Of a DNA stretch of 30,621 nt, positions 1 through 7,890 are shown piece after piece. This DNA comes from Methylophaga sp. (GTDB lineage Bacteria > Pseudomonadota > Gammaproteobacteria > Nitrosococcales > Methylophagaceae): positions 1 to 30,621 of the forward strand of contig JABURN010000119.1 in assembly GCA_014762585.1 (NCBI GenBank). Direction: 5' to 3'. A program made the translations under genes and the position numbers. Under the pieces are notes generated by a model. It did not search any database and was not told the DNA's origin. It saw only the letters and a program-made list of their open reading frames with translations. Every line of letters begins with the position of its first letter. Position 1 is the stretch's first letter.

Positions 1-137
1 ACTTTTTATCTTCATAGCTTGCTCTTTTACTTGTGCCTGGTTTGATATCCTAGTTTACATCTTACACCCTTGTTAAATCTGACATAAGCCGTTTGATTTC
101 ATAGAGATAAAGCGTTTTCATTGGGGTCACATTATCT

Positions 138-788
138 TTAAATAATACCGAGCAAAGTGGCCTCACTGACGGCTTGCATCTTGTTTTTCACTGACAGCTT
201 TTTATACACATTGGAAACGTATTCCCTGACCGTGTAGTACGAAAGATCCAGTGTTTTCGCAATTTCTTTTGAGGTATAGCCTTTACTGACCAGTAGAAGT
301 ACCTCTTTCTCTCTGGGACTGAGAATACTGTCGCCAGACTTTTCTTTCTCGCTGGTCGTTTCAGTCATCGACAATTCATTGAGCAGGTAGCGGGCGATAC
401 TCGGGCTGATGGGCGCACCGCCTTCTACCATCTGCGAGATAGCCTCGTTGATATCCATGAAATTGTCGTCTTTGAGCAGGTAACCCGAGGCGCCGGCTTT
501 AAGCGCTTCGATGACGTGATAGCCATCACCGAAAACCGTAATCACGATAGCGAGTTCAGTCTTCACCACTGGCAGGTTGATTAACCTAATAAGGTCAACA
601 CCATTACCATCTGGTAAGTCCAGGTCGGTCAATAATATATCCGGTGGCGTTTTACGAATAAAACTCAAGGCGTCATTGTAAGTGTTGACCGAACCAATAA
701 GCTCAAACTGACCACCATCAGTAATCGCATCTTCCAGGCGATGGCGGGTTGCTTCAGAGTCTTCAACGATTAATATGGTTTTCATCAT
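138..788 (-). CDS. NarL/FixJ-family two-component response regulator
   Basis: This is a cytoplasmic transcription regulator that is probably activated by phosphorylation. The N-terminal receiver domain (about residues 3-120) has the acidic pair E9/D10, the phospho-acceptor D55 in LLTDLDLPDG, T84 and K106 in GYLLKD. The C-terminal LuxR-type helix-turn-helix (about 150-216) begins LSPREKEVLLL and contains the typical GYTSKEIAKTLDLS recognition region. The length (216 aa) is normal for the family. Two tandem ATGs occur; AAGGA abuts the first and sits 3 nt before the second, so the second may be the real start. No histidine kinase is adjacent in this window, so the sensor is either beyond the left edge or encoded elsewhere. 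The gene is divergent from speA, and a dyad at 904-926 lies in the shared upstream region. The family call is firm; target genes and signal are unknown. Confidence 0.93.
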   Translation of the reverse strand: MMKTILIVEDSEATRHRLEDAITDGGQFELIGSVNTYNDALSFIRKTPPDILLTDLDLPDGNGVDLIRLINLPVVKTELAIVITVFGDGYHVIEALKAGASGYLLKDDNFMDINEAISQMVEGGAPISPSIARYLLNELSMTETTSEKEKSGDSILSPREKEVLLLVSKGYTSKEIAKTLDLSYYTVREYVSNVYKKLSVKNKMQAVSEATLLGII

Positions 789-1115
789 TCCTTATGGATT
801 ACTCTCTTTGCAGGAATCTCAAGCTGATTCAAGCCAACCGAACTCACAAAAATTTAGAGCTCAGTTATCCCATGCTCTAGATTATCAGTTGGAGAGCATA
901 TCAATACCCCCTATATTGAGGGGAATGGTGAGGTGCTGACAGTCGATATAGCGCGGTTATCAGCTCAATGTCCCGCTAACTGGAACCGTCACTGGGCATG
1001 CATAGTCATCCTACTGTAAAGTTTGCTTTGATAATGTTGTAATTATTCTTTGCATTTTCCTGCCAAAGTAGTGAAAATCGCGCATTTTAATCAAGACCAT
1101 TAGGGACCGCTGCCG
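789..1115. other. Divergent intergenic region, regulator/speA
   Basis: This 327-base spacer holds the upstream regions of the response regulator (minus) and speA (plus). I see no gene in it. The visible structure is an imperfect dyad, ATACCCC-N9-GGGGAAT, at 904-926. The part nearest speA is A/T-rich and includes a GATAAT hexamer at 1030-1035 that could be a -10 element, but no convincing -35 lies at the right distance. Confidence 0.6.
904..926. promoter_or_regulatory. Candidate operator dyad ATACCCC-N9-GGGGAAT
   Basis: The two 7-base arms (904-910 and 920-926) are inverted copies with 6 of 7 matches, spaced one helical turn and a half centre to centre. The dyad lies about 115 bp upstream of the NarL-type regulator and 190 bp upstream of speA. 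A dimeric helix-turn-helix protein, possibly the adjacent regulator itself, could bind here. This is inferred from symmetry and position only. Confidence 0.3.
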
Positions 1116-3062
1116 ATGCAAAACCACCTCTCCTCAATGCTGGACAAAGACCTGGACTTGAGCGCTGAGTGGAGTTCCGAACATAGTGCGCGTTTGTACG
1201 GTGTTCGTGACTGGGGCAGTGATTATTTTGATGTGTCTGAAGATGGCAATGCGGTGGTTTCACTGCAGTTCGGTGATAAAACCACACAGGTGCCTATCAT
1301 CGATATCGTCAATGGCATGCGTGAGCGTGGTCTGGATATGCCGGCGGTCTTGCGGATTGAAAACCTGCTGGATCAGCGCATCACCCAGATCAATGAAGCT
1401 TTCGGTAAAGCGATCAAAGACGCCAATTATCAGAATGACTACCGCGGCGTGTTTCCCATCAAGGTTAATCAGCAGTGCCATGTTATTGAGGAAATCGCGG
1501 ACTACGGCAGCCGCTACCATCATGGACTTGAAGCTGGCAGTAAAGCGGAACTCATCATCGCTTTGTCGCAACTACGTGACCACGACAGCCTGATTATCTG
1601 TAACGGTTATAAAGACGAAGAGTTTATCGAACTCGGCCTGTATGCCCGCCAGATGGGGATCAAATGCTTCTTTGTGCTGGAAACGGCGATGGAGCTCGAT
1701 ATCATCCTTGAGCGCAGCCGGGCGCTGGGTATCGACCCTCTGATCGGCGTACGAATCCGTCTGGCTTCGATGGTGGAAGGGCACTGGAATGAAGACAGTG
1801 GAGACCGTTCGATTTTCGGTCTGTCGACCAATGCATTGCTCAATGTGGTGGAAAAGCTCAAGCAGGCGGATATGCTGCATTGCCTGCAACTGTTGCACAG
1901 TCATCTTGGCTCACAAATCCCCAACATCCGTAACATCCGTAGCGGGGTGATGGAGGCCTGTCGTTTCTATGCCGGTCTGATTGAAGAGGGCGCGCCAATG
2001 GGTTATATCGACCTCGGTGGCGGTCTGGCGGTCGATTACGAGGGCGCCCGCAGTAACAGCACGCACAGCATGAACTATGGTCTGGATGAGTACTGCTACA
2101 ACATTGTTGAAACACTGCAGGAATGTCTCGACCCGCTCGATATCAAACACCCGGTGATTATTTCCGAGTCAGGCAGAGCGCTGGTCGCTTACTCTTCCAT
2201 GCTGCTGTTCAACATTCTCGAAGTCCGTGAACATAAACCCGACTTCATCCCGGCTGAGCCGCCGGAAGACAGCCATGACCTCATAGTCAATCTTTATGGC
2301 GTGATGGACTACGTGAAGGTCGACCACCTGCAGGAGTGTTACAACGACGCATTGTATTATCGCGACGAGCTGCGTGAACTGTTCCACCACGGTCAGGCCA
2401 CGCTACGTGATCGGGCGCTGGCGGAAAATGTGACGCTGGCCATTCTGGAGAAGATTTCCAATCTGTTGCCGCAGGCCAGACGTGTGTCTCAGGAGTTGGA
2501 AGCACTGCCCGAACTGATGTCCGATATTTATTACGGCAACTTCAGCCTGTTCCAGTCGCTGCCGGATATCTGGGCAATTGATCAGCTGTTCCCGATTATG
2601 CCCATCCACCGGCTCAATGAAGCACCGGTGCGCGATGGCGTGCTGGCAGATATGACCTGTGACTGCGATGGCAAAATCGATAACTTCATTTCACCGGAAG
2701 GCGTGCGTAAAACACTGCCGCTACATCCGCTGAAAGAAGGCGAAGAGTACTACGTCAGTGTGTTTCTGGTCGGTGCCTACCAGGAAACCCTGGGCGATTT
2801 GCATAACCTGTTTGGTGATACCAATGTGGTTAGTGTGCACATCAATGAAGACGGCAGCTTTGACTTCAGGCGCGAGTTTCATGGCGACAGCATTGCTGAT
2901 GTGCTGAGCTATGTGGAATATGATCCGAAACTGATTCAGGAGCAGTTCCGCCGCATTGCTGAGCAGGCGGTGCGTGACGGCCGGATTTCAGTGCCGATGC
3001 GCCAGCAGATGTTGCGCGCTTTCCGTGAGAGCATGCACGGTTATACATTCTTCGAACGTTAA
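1116..3062 (+). CDS. speA: Biosynthetic arginine decarboxylase
   Basis: This PLP-dependent enzyme decarboxylates L-arginine to agmatine, the entry to putrescine synthesis. It belongs to the alanine-racemase-fold (group IV) decarboxylases. The PLP lysine is K116 in FPIKVNQ. The glycine-rich phosphate-binding segment is YIDLGGGLAVDY. The active-site cysteine region near the C-terminus is DMTCDCDGK, with C515 the likely catalytic residue. The length of 648 aa matches the family. AGGGA lies about 9 bp before the ATG. It is the first gene of a polyamine cluster that also has agmatinase and the carboxyspermidine enzymes, so agmatine should be processed locally by SpeB. The gap to the next gene is 47 bp with no terminator, suggesting co-transcription. 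Confidence 0.97.
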   Translation: MQNHLSSMLDKDLDLSAEWSSEHSARLYGVRDWGSDYFDVSEDGNAVVSLQFGDKTTQVPIIDIVNGMRERGLDMPAVLRIENLLDQRITQINEAFGKAIKDANYQNDYRGVFPIKVNQQCHVIEEIADYGSRYHHGLEAGSKAELIIALSQLRDHDSLIICNGYKDEEFIELGLYARQMGIKCFFVLETAMELDIILERSRALGIDPLIGVRIRLASMVEGHWNEDSGDRSIFGLSTNALLNVVEKLKQADMLHCLQLLHSHLGSQIPNIRNIRSGVMEACRFYAGLIEEGAPMGYIDLGGGLAVDYEGARSNSTHSMNYGLDEYCYNIVETLQECLDPLDIKHPVIISESGRALVAYSSMLLFNILEVREHKPDFIPAEPPEDSHDLIVNLYGVMDYVKVDHLQECYNDALYYRDELRELFHHGQATLRDRALAENVTLAILEKISNLLPQARRVSQELEALPELMSDIYYGNFSLFQSLPDIWAIDQLFPIMPIHRLNEAPVRDGVLADMTCDCDGKIDNFISPEGVRKTLPLHPLKEGEEYYVSVFLVGAYQETLGDLHNLFGDTNVVSVHINEDGSFDFRREFHGDSIADVLSYVEYDPKLIQEQFRRIAEQAVRDGRISVPMRQQMLRAFRESMHGYTFFER

Positions 3063-3109
3063 GATTCTTGTTTTCCCGAACATTTAGCTGATAAGGAAAG
3101 GTTCTTGTT

Positions 3110-4306
3110 ATGTCAAAAGTCGTGATTATCGGCGCCGGCGGCGTCGGCGGTGTGGTGACACACAAATGTGCACAACTGCCGGAAGTGTTTTCCGAAATCG
3201 TGCTGGCCAGTCGCACCGAAGAAAAGTGCAAAGCGATTGCCGCACAGTTGGACCGACCGATCAAAACTGCCAAAATCGATGCTGACAATGTGGCCGAACT
3301 GACCGCTTTCCTTGAGCAGGAAAAACCGGATCTGGTGATCAATGTGGCCCTGCCTTATCAGGATCTCAGCATCATGGATGCCTGTCTGGCAGCCGGTATC
3401 GATTATCTCGACACCGCCAACTACGAGCCACTGGATACCGCCAAATTTGAATACAAATGGCAGTGGGCTTATCAGGACAAGTTCAAGAATGCGGGCCTGA
3501 CCGCGCTGCTGGGCAGTGGCTTTGATCCGGGGGCGACCAATGTGTTCACCACCTGGATTGCCAAGCACTACTTCGATGAAATTCATGAACTCGACATCAT
3601 CGACGTTAATGGCGGTGATCACGGCTATCCGTTTGCCACTAACTTCAATCCCGAAATTAATATCCGGGAAGTCACGGCCGAATGCCGTCACTGGGAAAAC
3701 GGTGAGTTTGTTGAAACTCCGGCAATGTCGAAAAAAGCCAGCTTTACCTGCCCGGATGAAGTCGGCACCTACAATATTTACCGGATGTACCATGAAGAAC
3801 TGGAATCACTGGTCAAGCATTTCCCGACCCTGAAACGGGCTCAGTTCTGGATGAGCTTTGGTGATAACTACCTCAAGCACCTGGAAGTGCTGGGCAATGT
3901 CGGCATGACCGGTATAGAGCCGGTTGAATTCCAGGGCCAGCAGATTGTTCCGATTCAGTTCCTTAAAGCACTGCTGCCGGATCCATCCACGCTGGGACCA
4001 CGCACCAAGGGTAAAACCTGTATCGGTTGCGTCGTCAAAGGGCTGAAAGACGGCAAGGAAAAAATTGTCTATGTCTACAACATCAAGGACCATCAGGACT
4101 GCTATCAGGAAGTGCAATCCCAGGCGATTTCCTACACCACCGGTGTACCGGCCATGATCGGCGCTAAAATGATCCTGGAAGGCAAGTGGAAAAAGCCGGG
4201 TGTCTGGAATATGGAGCAGTTCGATCCGGATCCGTTTATGGAAGACATGAACAAATACGGCCTACCCTGGCAGGTGGTTGAACTGGATAACTTCGATCTG
4301 GATTAG
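3110..4306 (+). CDS. Carboxynorspermidine/carboxyspermidine dehydrogenase
   Basis: This enzyme reductively condenses aspartate beta-semialdehyde with putrescine (or 1,3-diaminopropane), using NADPH, to give carboxyspermidine (or carboxynorspermidine). It belongs to the saccharopine-dehydrogenase-like family. The N-terminus is a Rossmann nucleotide-binding motif, VVIIGAGGVGG, with the glycines at residues 8-14. The conserved substrate-domain segments LGSGFDPGATNVF and NGGDHGYPFATNFNPE follow. The length (398 aa) is usual. A good AAGGAAAGG ribosome binding site precedes the ATG. The partner decarboxylase NspC is the next gene, which makes this assignment far more likely than a lysine-pathway saccharopine dehydrogenase. 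Which diamine is preferred cannot be read from sequence; SpeA and SpeB nearby argue for putrescine. Confidence 0.93.
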   Translation: MSKVVIIGAGGVGGVVTHKCAQLPEVFSEIVLASRTEEKCKAIAAQLDRPIKTAKIDADNVAELTAFLEQEKPDLVINVALPYQDLSIMDACLAAGIDYLDTANYEPLDTAKFEYKWQWAYQDKFKNAGLTALLGSGFDPGATNVFTTWIAKHYFDEIHELDIIDVNGGDHGYPFATNFNPEINIREVTAECRHWENGEFVETPAMSKKASFTCPDEVGTYNIYRMYHEELESLVKHFPTLKRAQFWMSFGDNYLKHLEVLGNVGMTGIEPVEFQGQQIVPIQFLKALLPDPSTLGPRTKGKTCIGCVVKGLKDGKEKIVYVYNIKDHQDCYQEVQSQAISYTTGVPAMIGAKMILEGKWKKPGVWNMEQFDPDPFMEDMNKYGLPWQVVELDNFDLD

Positions 4307-4316
4307 GCTTACATAA

Positions 4317-4392
4317 ATCCGCTGATTTCGCAGATGGACGCAGATTATTTTGAAAGGCGTTTTCATCTGTGAAATCGGCGTAATCTGCGGAT
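4317..4392. repeat. Dispersed inverted repeat, copy 1 (ATCCGC...GCGGAT)
   Basis: This is a 76-bp imperfect inverted repeat. The left arm starts ATCCGCTGATTTCGCAGAT and the right arm ends GCGTAATCTGCGGAT. The same arm sequences recur at 6464-6637 and 10010-10244, so it is a dispersed element rather than a gene-specific hairpin. It fills nearly all of the spacer between the dehydrogenase gene and nspC and ends 12 bases before the nspC start codon. Confidence 0.8.
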
Positions 4393-4404
4393 AAAAATTT
4401 TTCA

Positions 4405-5571
4405 ATGCAATTCACCGATTTCTCCAAACTCGATCTTTCACGCCTGCCTTCACCCTGTTTTGTGGTCGATGAAGTCGCGGTCGAGCGTAATCTGCGTATT
4501 CTGAGCGAAGTCGCTGAGGCGAGCGGTGCCAAGGTGCTGGGTGCGCTGAAAGCGTTCTCGATGTGGTCTTTCGGTGATTTGACCCACAAATATCTGAGCG
4601 GCACCTGCGCCAGTGGTCTGCATGAGGCCAGATTGGGTTATGAAGAATACGGCGGTGAAGTGCATGCTTTTGCCGCCGCCTTCAGCCAGGCAGATATTGA
4701 TGAACTGCTGACTTTTGCCCATCACATTGTGTTCAACTCCTGCGGCCAGTGGCTGCGGTTTCGTGAACAGTGCCTGGCTGCCAAAAAGCAGCGGCCTGAA
4801 CTTCACTTTGGCTTGAGAATCAATCCTGAGCATTCCGAGGGCACGGTGCCGATTTATGACCCGTGTTCACCGGGTTCACGTCTTGGCATTCCGCTGTCTC
4901 AGTTGGATGAGGCGGCGCTGGAGGGGATTAGCGGTCTGCATTTCCATACCCTCTGCGAACAGGGCTTTGAACCGCTGGCCAGAACGGTCGCGGCGGTGGA
5001 AGACAAGTTCGGCCATCTATTGCCGCAAATGCAGTGGATTAACTTTGGTGGCGGTCATCACATCACCGCCGAGGGCTACGATATCAATGGCCTGGTGGAA
5101 CTGGTTCAGGCATTCAAACAGCGTCATGATGTCGAGGTCTATATGGAGCCGGGCGAAGCCATGGCGATCGGTACCGGTATCCTCAGCTGCGAAGTGCTGG
5201 ATATCACCTGGAATCAGTTAAATCAGGCGATTCTGGATACCTCAGCCACCTGCCATATGCCGGACACATTGGAAATGCCATACCGACCTGATATCTCCGG
5301 AGCCGGTGAGCCGAATGAGTTTGAATATACCTATCGTCTGGGTGGTCTGACCTGTCTCGCCGGCGATGTGATTGGCGATTACAGCTTTCCCGAACCGTTG
5401 CAGATCGGTCAGCGGCTGATATTTGAAGATATGAGCCATTACACCATGGTCAAAACCACGACTTTTAACGGCACCAAATTACCGGCGATCGCGATCTGGA
5501 ACTCGGAAACTGACGCGCTGCGAGTGGTCAAAGAATTTGGCTATCAAGACTTTAAACACAGGCTCTCCTGA
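4405..5571 (+). CDS. nspC: Carboxynorspermidine/carboxyspermidine decarboxylase
   Basis: This PLP enzyme decarboxylates carboxyspermidine (or carboxynorspermidine) to spermidine (or norspermidine), the last step of the SpeD/SpeE-independent route. It has the alanine-racemase/group IV fold. The PLP lysine is K49 in LGALKAFSMW. The phosphate-binding motif is VYMEPGEA, the glycine-rich turn is INFGGGHH, and the C-terminal dimer-partner region includes GGLTCLAGD and YTMVKTTTFNG. The length of 388 aa is typical. The start shown begins MQFTDFSKLD. No Shine-Dalgarno is visible before it because the dispersed repeat ends just upstream. The stop is followed one base later by speB. Identity is firm from these motifs and the upstream dehydrogenase. 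Confidence 0.95.
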   Translation: MQFTDFSKLDLSRLPSPCFVVDEVAVERNLRILSEVAEASGAKVLGALKAFSMWSFGDLTHKYLSGTCASGLHEARLGYEEYGGEVHAFAAAFSQADIDELLTFAHHIVFNSCGQWLRFREQCLAAKKQRPELHFGLRINPEHSEGTVPIYDPCSPGSRLGIPLSQLDEAALEGISGLHFHTLCEQGFEPLARTVAAVEDKFGHLLPQMQWINFGGGHHITAEGYDINGLVELVQAFKQRHDVEVYMEPGEAMAIGTGILSCEVLDITWNQLNQAILDTSATCHMPDTLEMPYRPDISGAGEPNEFEYTYRLGGLTCLAGDVIGDYSFPEPLQIGQRLIFEDMSHYTMVKTTTFNGTKLPAIAIWNSETDALRVVKEFGYQDFKHRLS

Positions 5572-5572
5572 T

Positions 5573-6445
5573 ATGAAACAACTCGAATACCCCATTTTCC
5601 TTGGCTCGGAAATCGACCAGCCAGCGCCCGACAAGGCGATGTTTCATGTACTGCCGGTCCCGTTTGAGAAAACCGTCTCTTACGGTGGCGGCACCGGTCT
5701 GGGACCCTCATCGATTCTGGAAGCCTCATGGCAACTGGAAGAGTGGGACGGATACAGTAAACCCTGTGATGCCGGTATTTACACCTGTGAGCCGGTTGAC
5801 TGTAGTGTCGATGCCAAACAGGTTATCGATAACATCGCTACTGCTACCGCCAATATCGTCCGTCAGGGCGCCATGCCCGTGGTGCTGGGCGGCGAACACA
5901 CCGTCACTTATGGCGTGATCAAAGGCCTGGTTGATGCCGGTATGACTGATTTCGGCGTGGTACAGATTGATGCCCATGCTGATTTACGTCAGGCCTATGA
6001 AGGCGATTTGCTGAGTCATGCCTCGGTGATGAAGCGGGTGGTGGATATGGACATTCCGCTTTACCAGCTGGGTATCCGTGCATTCTGCGAAGAAGAAATG
6101 GGCTTTCGCGAGGAGTTCGGTGTGCATTTCAAAGATGCTGATGAGCTGGTGCAAAACAATATTCAGAGCATCACATTGCCGGATGATTTTCCGCAGAAAG
6201 TCTTTTTTACTGTTGATATCGACGGACTGGATCCCTCTGTGTTTCCATCTACCGGCACGCCGGTGCCAGGCGGGCTGGGCTGGTATCAGACGCTGAATCT
6301 GTTCGAATCCGTCGCCAAACAACGCGAAATCATCGGCTTTGATGTGATGGAATTTGCGCCGATTGAAGGCTTTCATGCTTATGATTTCGCCGCGTCAATG
6401 CTGACCTACAAACTGATGGGTATCGTCCAGCGCAATCAACCTTAA
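5573..6445 (+). CDS. speB: Agmatinase
   Basis: This ureohydrolase splits agmatine into putrescine and urea at a binuclear Mn centre. Counting from the ATG at 5573 (290 aa), the metal ligands are H109 in GGEHT, D133/H135/D137 in DAHAD, and D215/D217 in DIDGLD. The region EGDLLSHASVM and the GTPVPGGL loop are typical of agmatinases rather than arginases. An in-frame upstream ATG at 5537 lies inside nspC and has no support. The gene begins one base after the nspC stop, indicating translational coupling. With speA in the same cluster it completes arginine to putrescine. No terminator follows; the next 300 bases hold a dispersed repeat. Confidence 0.95.
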   Translation: MKQLEYPIFLGSEIDQPAPDKAMFHVLPVPFEKTVSYGGGTGLGPSSILEASWQLEEWDGYSKPCDAGIYTCEPVDCSVDAKQVIDNIATATANIVRQGAMPVVLGGEHTVTYGVIKGLVDAGMTDFGVVQIDAHADLRQAYEGDLLSHASVMKRVVDMDIPLYQLGIRAFCEEEMGFREEFGVHFKDADELVQNNIQSITLPDDFPQKVFFTVDIDGLDPSVFPSTGTPVPGGLGWYQTLNLFESVAKQREIIGFDVMEFAPIEGFHAYDFAASMLTYKLMGIVQRNQP

Positions 6446-6463
6446 GTAGCCAGTGATTGATTC

Positions 6464-6637
6464 ATCCGCAGATGACGCGGATTGTCGCAGATTTAAGTAA
6501 AACTCATTTTGAACGCTTATGAAATAAGTTAACGCATGTCATAACAGTCAGTGCGTGGGGCAGGTTCTCTAATCATTGCTGAGCACCTGCGAAAGAATCC
6601 CTTTATTCATCTGTGCCAATCAGCGAAATCTGCGGAT
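6464..6637. repeat. Dispersed inverted repeat, copy 2 (ATCCGC...GCGGAT)
   Basis: This 174-bp element has arms matching copy 1. The left arm reads ATCCGCAGATGACGCGGATT and the right arm ends AGCGAAATCTGCGGAT. About 100 bp of unrelated sequence lies between the arms, with no ORF of note. It occupies most of the 307-base gap between speB and the NTF2-like gene. No target-site duplication is obvious. Confidence 0.75.
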
Positions 6638-6693
6638 AAAAGTTTTTAATTAAACTCACTCTATTCCTCTGAGCTAACAATCAAAATTTATGC

Positions 6694-6722
6694 TTTTCAT
6701 TGAAGCGTTTACGGGCTAAAAT
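6694..6722 (+). promoter_or_regulatory. Candidate sigma70 promoter for the NTF2-like gene
   Basis: TTTTCA (6694-6699) and TAAAAT (6717-6722) are 17 bp apart and 30 bp upstream of the ATG at 6753. The -10 matches 5 of 6 and the -35 only 4 of 6 consensus bases. If real, the NTF2-GNAT-nitrilase genes form a transcription unit separate from the polyamine genes. Confidence 0.3.
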
Positions 6723-6752
6723 CCGCCGTTTTTTCTGTGCGGAATTTTGACC

Positions 6753-7160
6753 ATGAACCAAGCCACTGTAAAACTGCTGCAAGACTACTACGATGCCTTC
6801 AACCGTCAGGATATGGATGCTTTCCTGGCCATGCTGACTGACGACGTGATCCATGACGTCAACCAGAGCGGTCGTGAAGTCGGTAAGGAAGCTTTCTCCA
6901 AGTTCATGGACCGCATGAACGCGCATTACAAAGAGCAAATCGTTGATATTTCCATCACCACCAACGATGAAGGCGATCGCGCTGCGGTTGAATTCACCGT
7001 CCTGGGCGAATACCTGTCAACTGACGAAGGCCTGCCTGAAGCTGCTGGTCAGACTTACCGCCTGCCTGCCGGTGCCTTCTTTGTGATTCGCGACGGCAAA
7101 GTCGCCCGTATCACCAACTACTACAACCTGGAAGACTGGATCGCCCAAGTCGCAGGTTAA
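6753..7160 (+). CDS. NTF2-like / ketosteroid-isomerase-related protein
   Basis: This is a small SnoaL/NTF2-fold protein of 135 aa. It has the usual opening helix (TVKLLQDYYDAFNRQDMDAF), the LTDDVIHDVNQSG strand, and a C-terminal sheet ending ITNYYNLEDW. Members of this fold bind small hydrophobic ligands or act as isomerases, but the subgroup resembling delta-5-3-ketosteroid isomerase has no established reaction. I chose the ATG at 6753; an in-frame TTG at 6747 is possible. It precedes the GNAT and nitrilase genes on the same strand, so it may handle a shared substrate. Fold assignment is good and the function is unknown. Confidence 0.8.
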   Translation: MNQATVKLLQDYYDAFNRQDMDAFLAMLTDDVIHDVNQSGREVGKEAFSKFMDRMNAHYKEQIVDISITTNDEGDRAAVEFTVLGEYLSTDEGLPEAAGQTYRLPAGAFFVIRDGKVARITNYYNLEDWIAQVAG

Positions 7161-7302
7161 ACTGCTGCGTCTTTTTTCCGCCATGGCGGCGATGGATTCG
7201 AACTGAAACTGCACATTGATTTATCTCACAGTGTTTTTAGTTTGAACCCGCCGCACAATGACGGAAAAATCTTCACAGCATAAAACGACGATTGGAAGAA
7301 CT

Positions 7303-7890
7303 ATGCTGAAACTGGAACGACTCTCCGGCGATAAGCTGAACCAATATATTCCGGAGCTTGCCCGGCTCCGGATTCAGGTTTTTCGTGACTGGCCCTATCT
7401 CTACGACGGCGATCTGGCCTACGAAGAAAAGTATCTGCAAACCTATATTGAAGCCCCTGACAGTGTCATCGTGCTGGCTTTTGATGGTGACAAGGTGGTG
7501 GGGGCATCGACCGGCATTCCGCTTAAGCATGAAACGGAAGAGGTCAAAGCGCCCTTTATCGCTGCCGGTTATGATGTCGACAAGATCTTCTACTGCGGTG
7601 AATCGGTCTTATTGCCGGAATACCGCGGACAGGGGGCCGGTGTCGCTTTTTTTGACCACCGCGAAGCGCATGCCCAGGAAATTGGCGGCTTCGACTACAG
7701 CTGCTTCTGCGGCGTCCAGCGCCCTGAAAATCACCCGCGTCGTCCGGCTGATTACGTGCCGCTGGATAATTTCTGGCGCAAGCGCGGCTATGAGAAATAT
7801 GACGATTTGAACACGACTTTCAGTTGGAAAGAACTGGATGAAACGGTGGAATCGCCCAAGCCGATGACTTTCTGGATGAAGAAAATTTAA
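7303..7890 (+). CDS. GNAT-family N-acetyltransferase
   Basis: This predicted cytoplasmic acetyl-CoA-dependent N-acyltransferase has 195 aa from the ATG at 7303, which has GGAAGA just upstream. A longer in-frame start at 7258 adds 15 unconserved residues. The acetyl-CoA pyrophosphate-binding loop is LPEYRGQGAGVAFF (motif A). The N-terminus ARLRIQVFRDWPYLYDGD and the segment FCGVQRPENHPRRP resemble the acetyltransferase half of fused GNAT/carbon-nitrogen hydrolase proteins. The stop overlaps the nitrilase start by one base (TAATG), so the two are probably translated together and work on one substrate. The substrate is unknown; an acylated amine or polyamine is a guess from the neighbourhood. 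Confidence 0.85.
   Translation: MLKLERLSGDKLNQYIPELARLRIQVFRDWPYLYDGDLAYEEKYLQTYIEAPDSVIVLAFDGDKVVGASTGIPLKHETEEVKAPFIAAGYDVDKIFYCGESVLLPEYRGQGAGVAFFDHREAHAQEIGGFDYSCFCGVQRPENHPRRPADYVPLDNFWRKRGYEKYDDLNTTFSWKELDETVESPKPMTFWMKKI

Noticed and set aside
1..137. Possible start of another minus-strand gene (ATG at 17 reading leftward) and a 19-codon ORF downstream of the response regulator.
   Set aside because: Only five codons are visible for the first before the window edge, and the second has no ribosome binding site or recognisable content.
3113..3793. Long minus-strand open frame (226 codons) opposite the carboxyspermidine dehydrogenase.
   Set aside because: It is a codon-usage shadow of a well-supported gene and has no ribosome binding site or recognisable motif.
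7179..7190. Palindrome CCGCCATGGCGG between the NTF2-like and GNAT genes, next to a T-run.
   Set aside because: The T-run precedes the palindrome on the plus strand and gives A residues after it on the minus strand, so it does not work as an intrinsic terminator in either direction.
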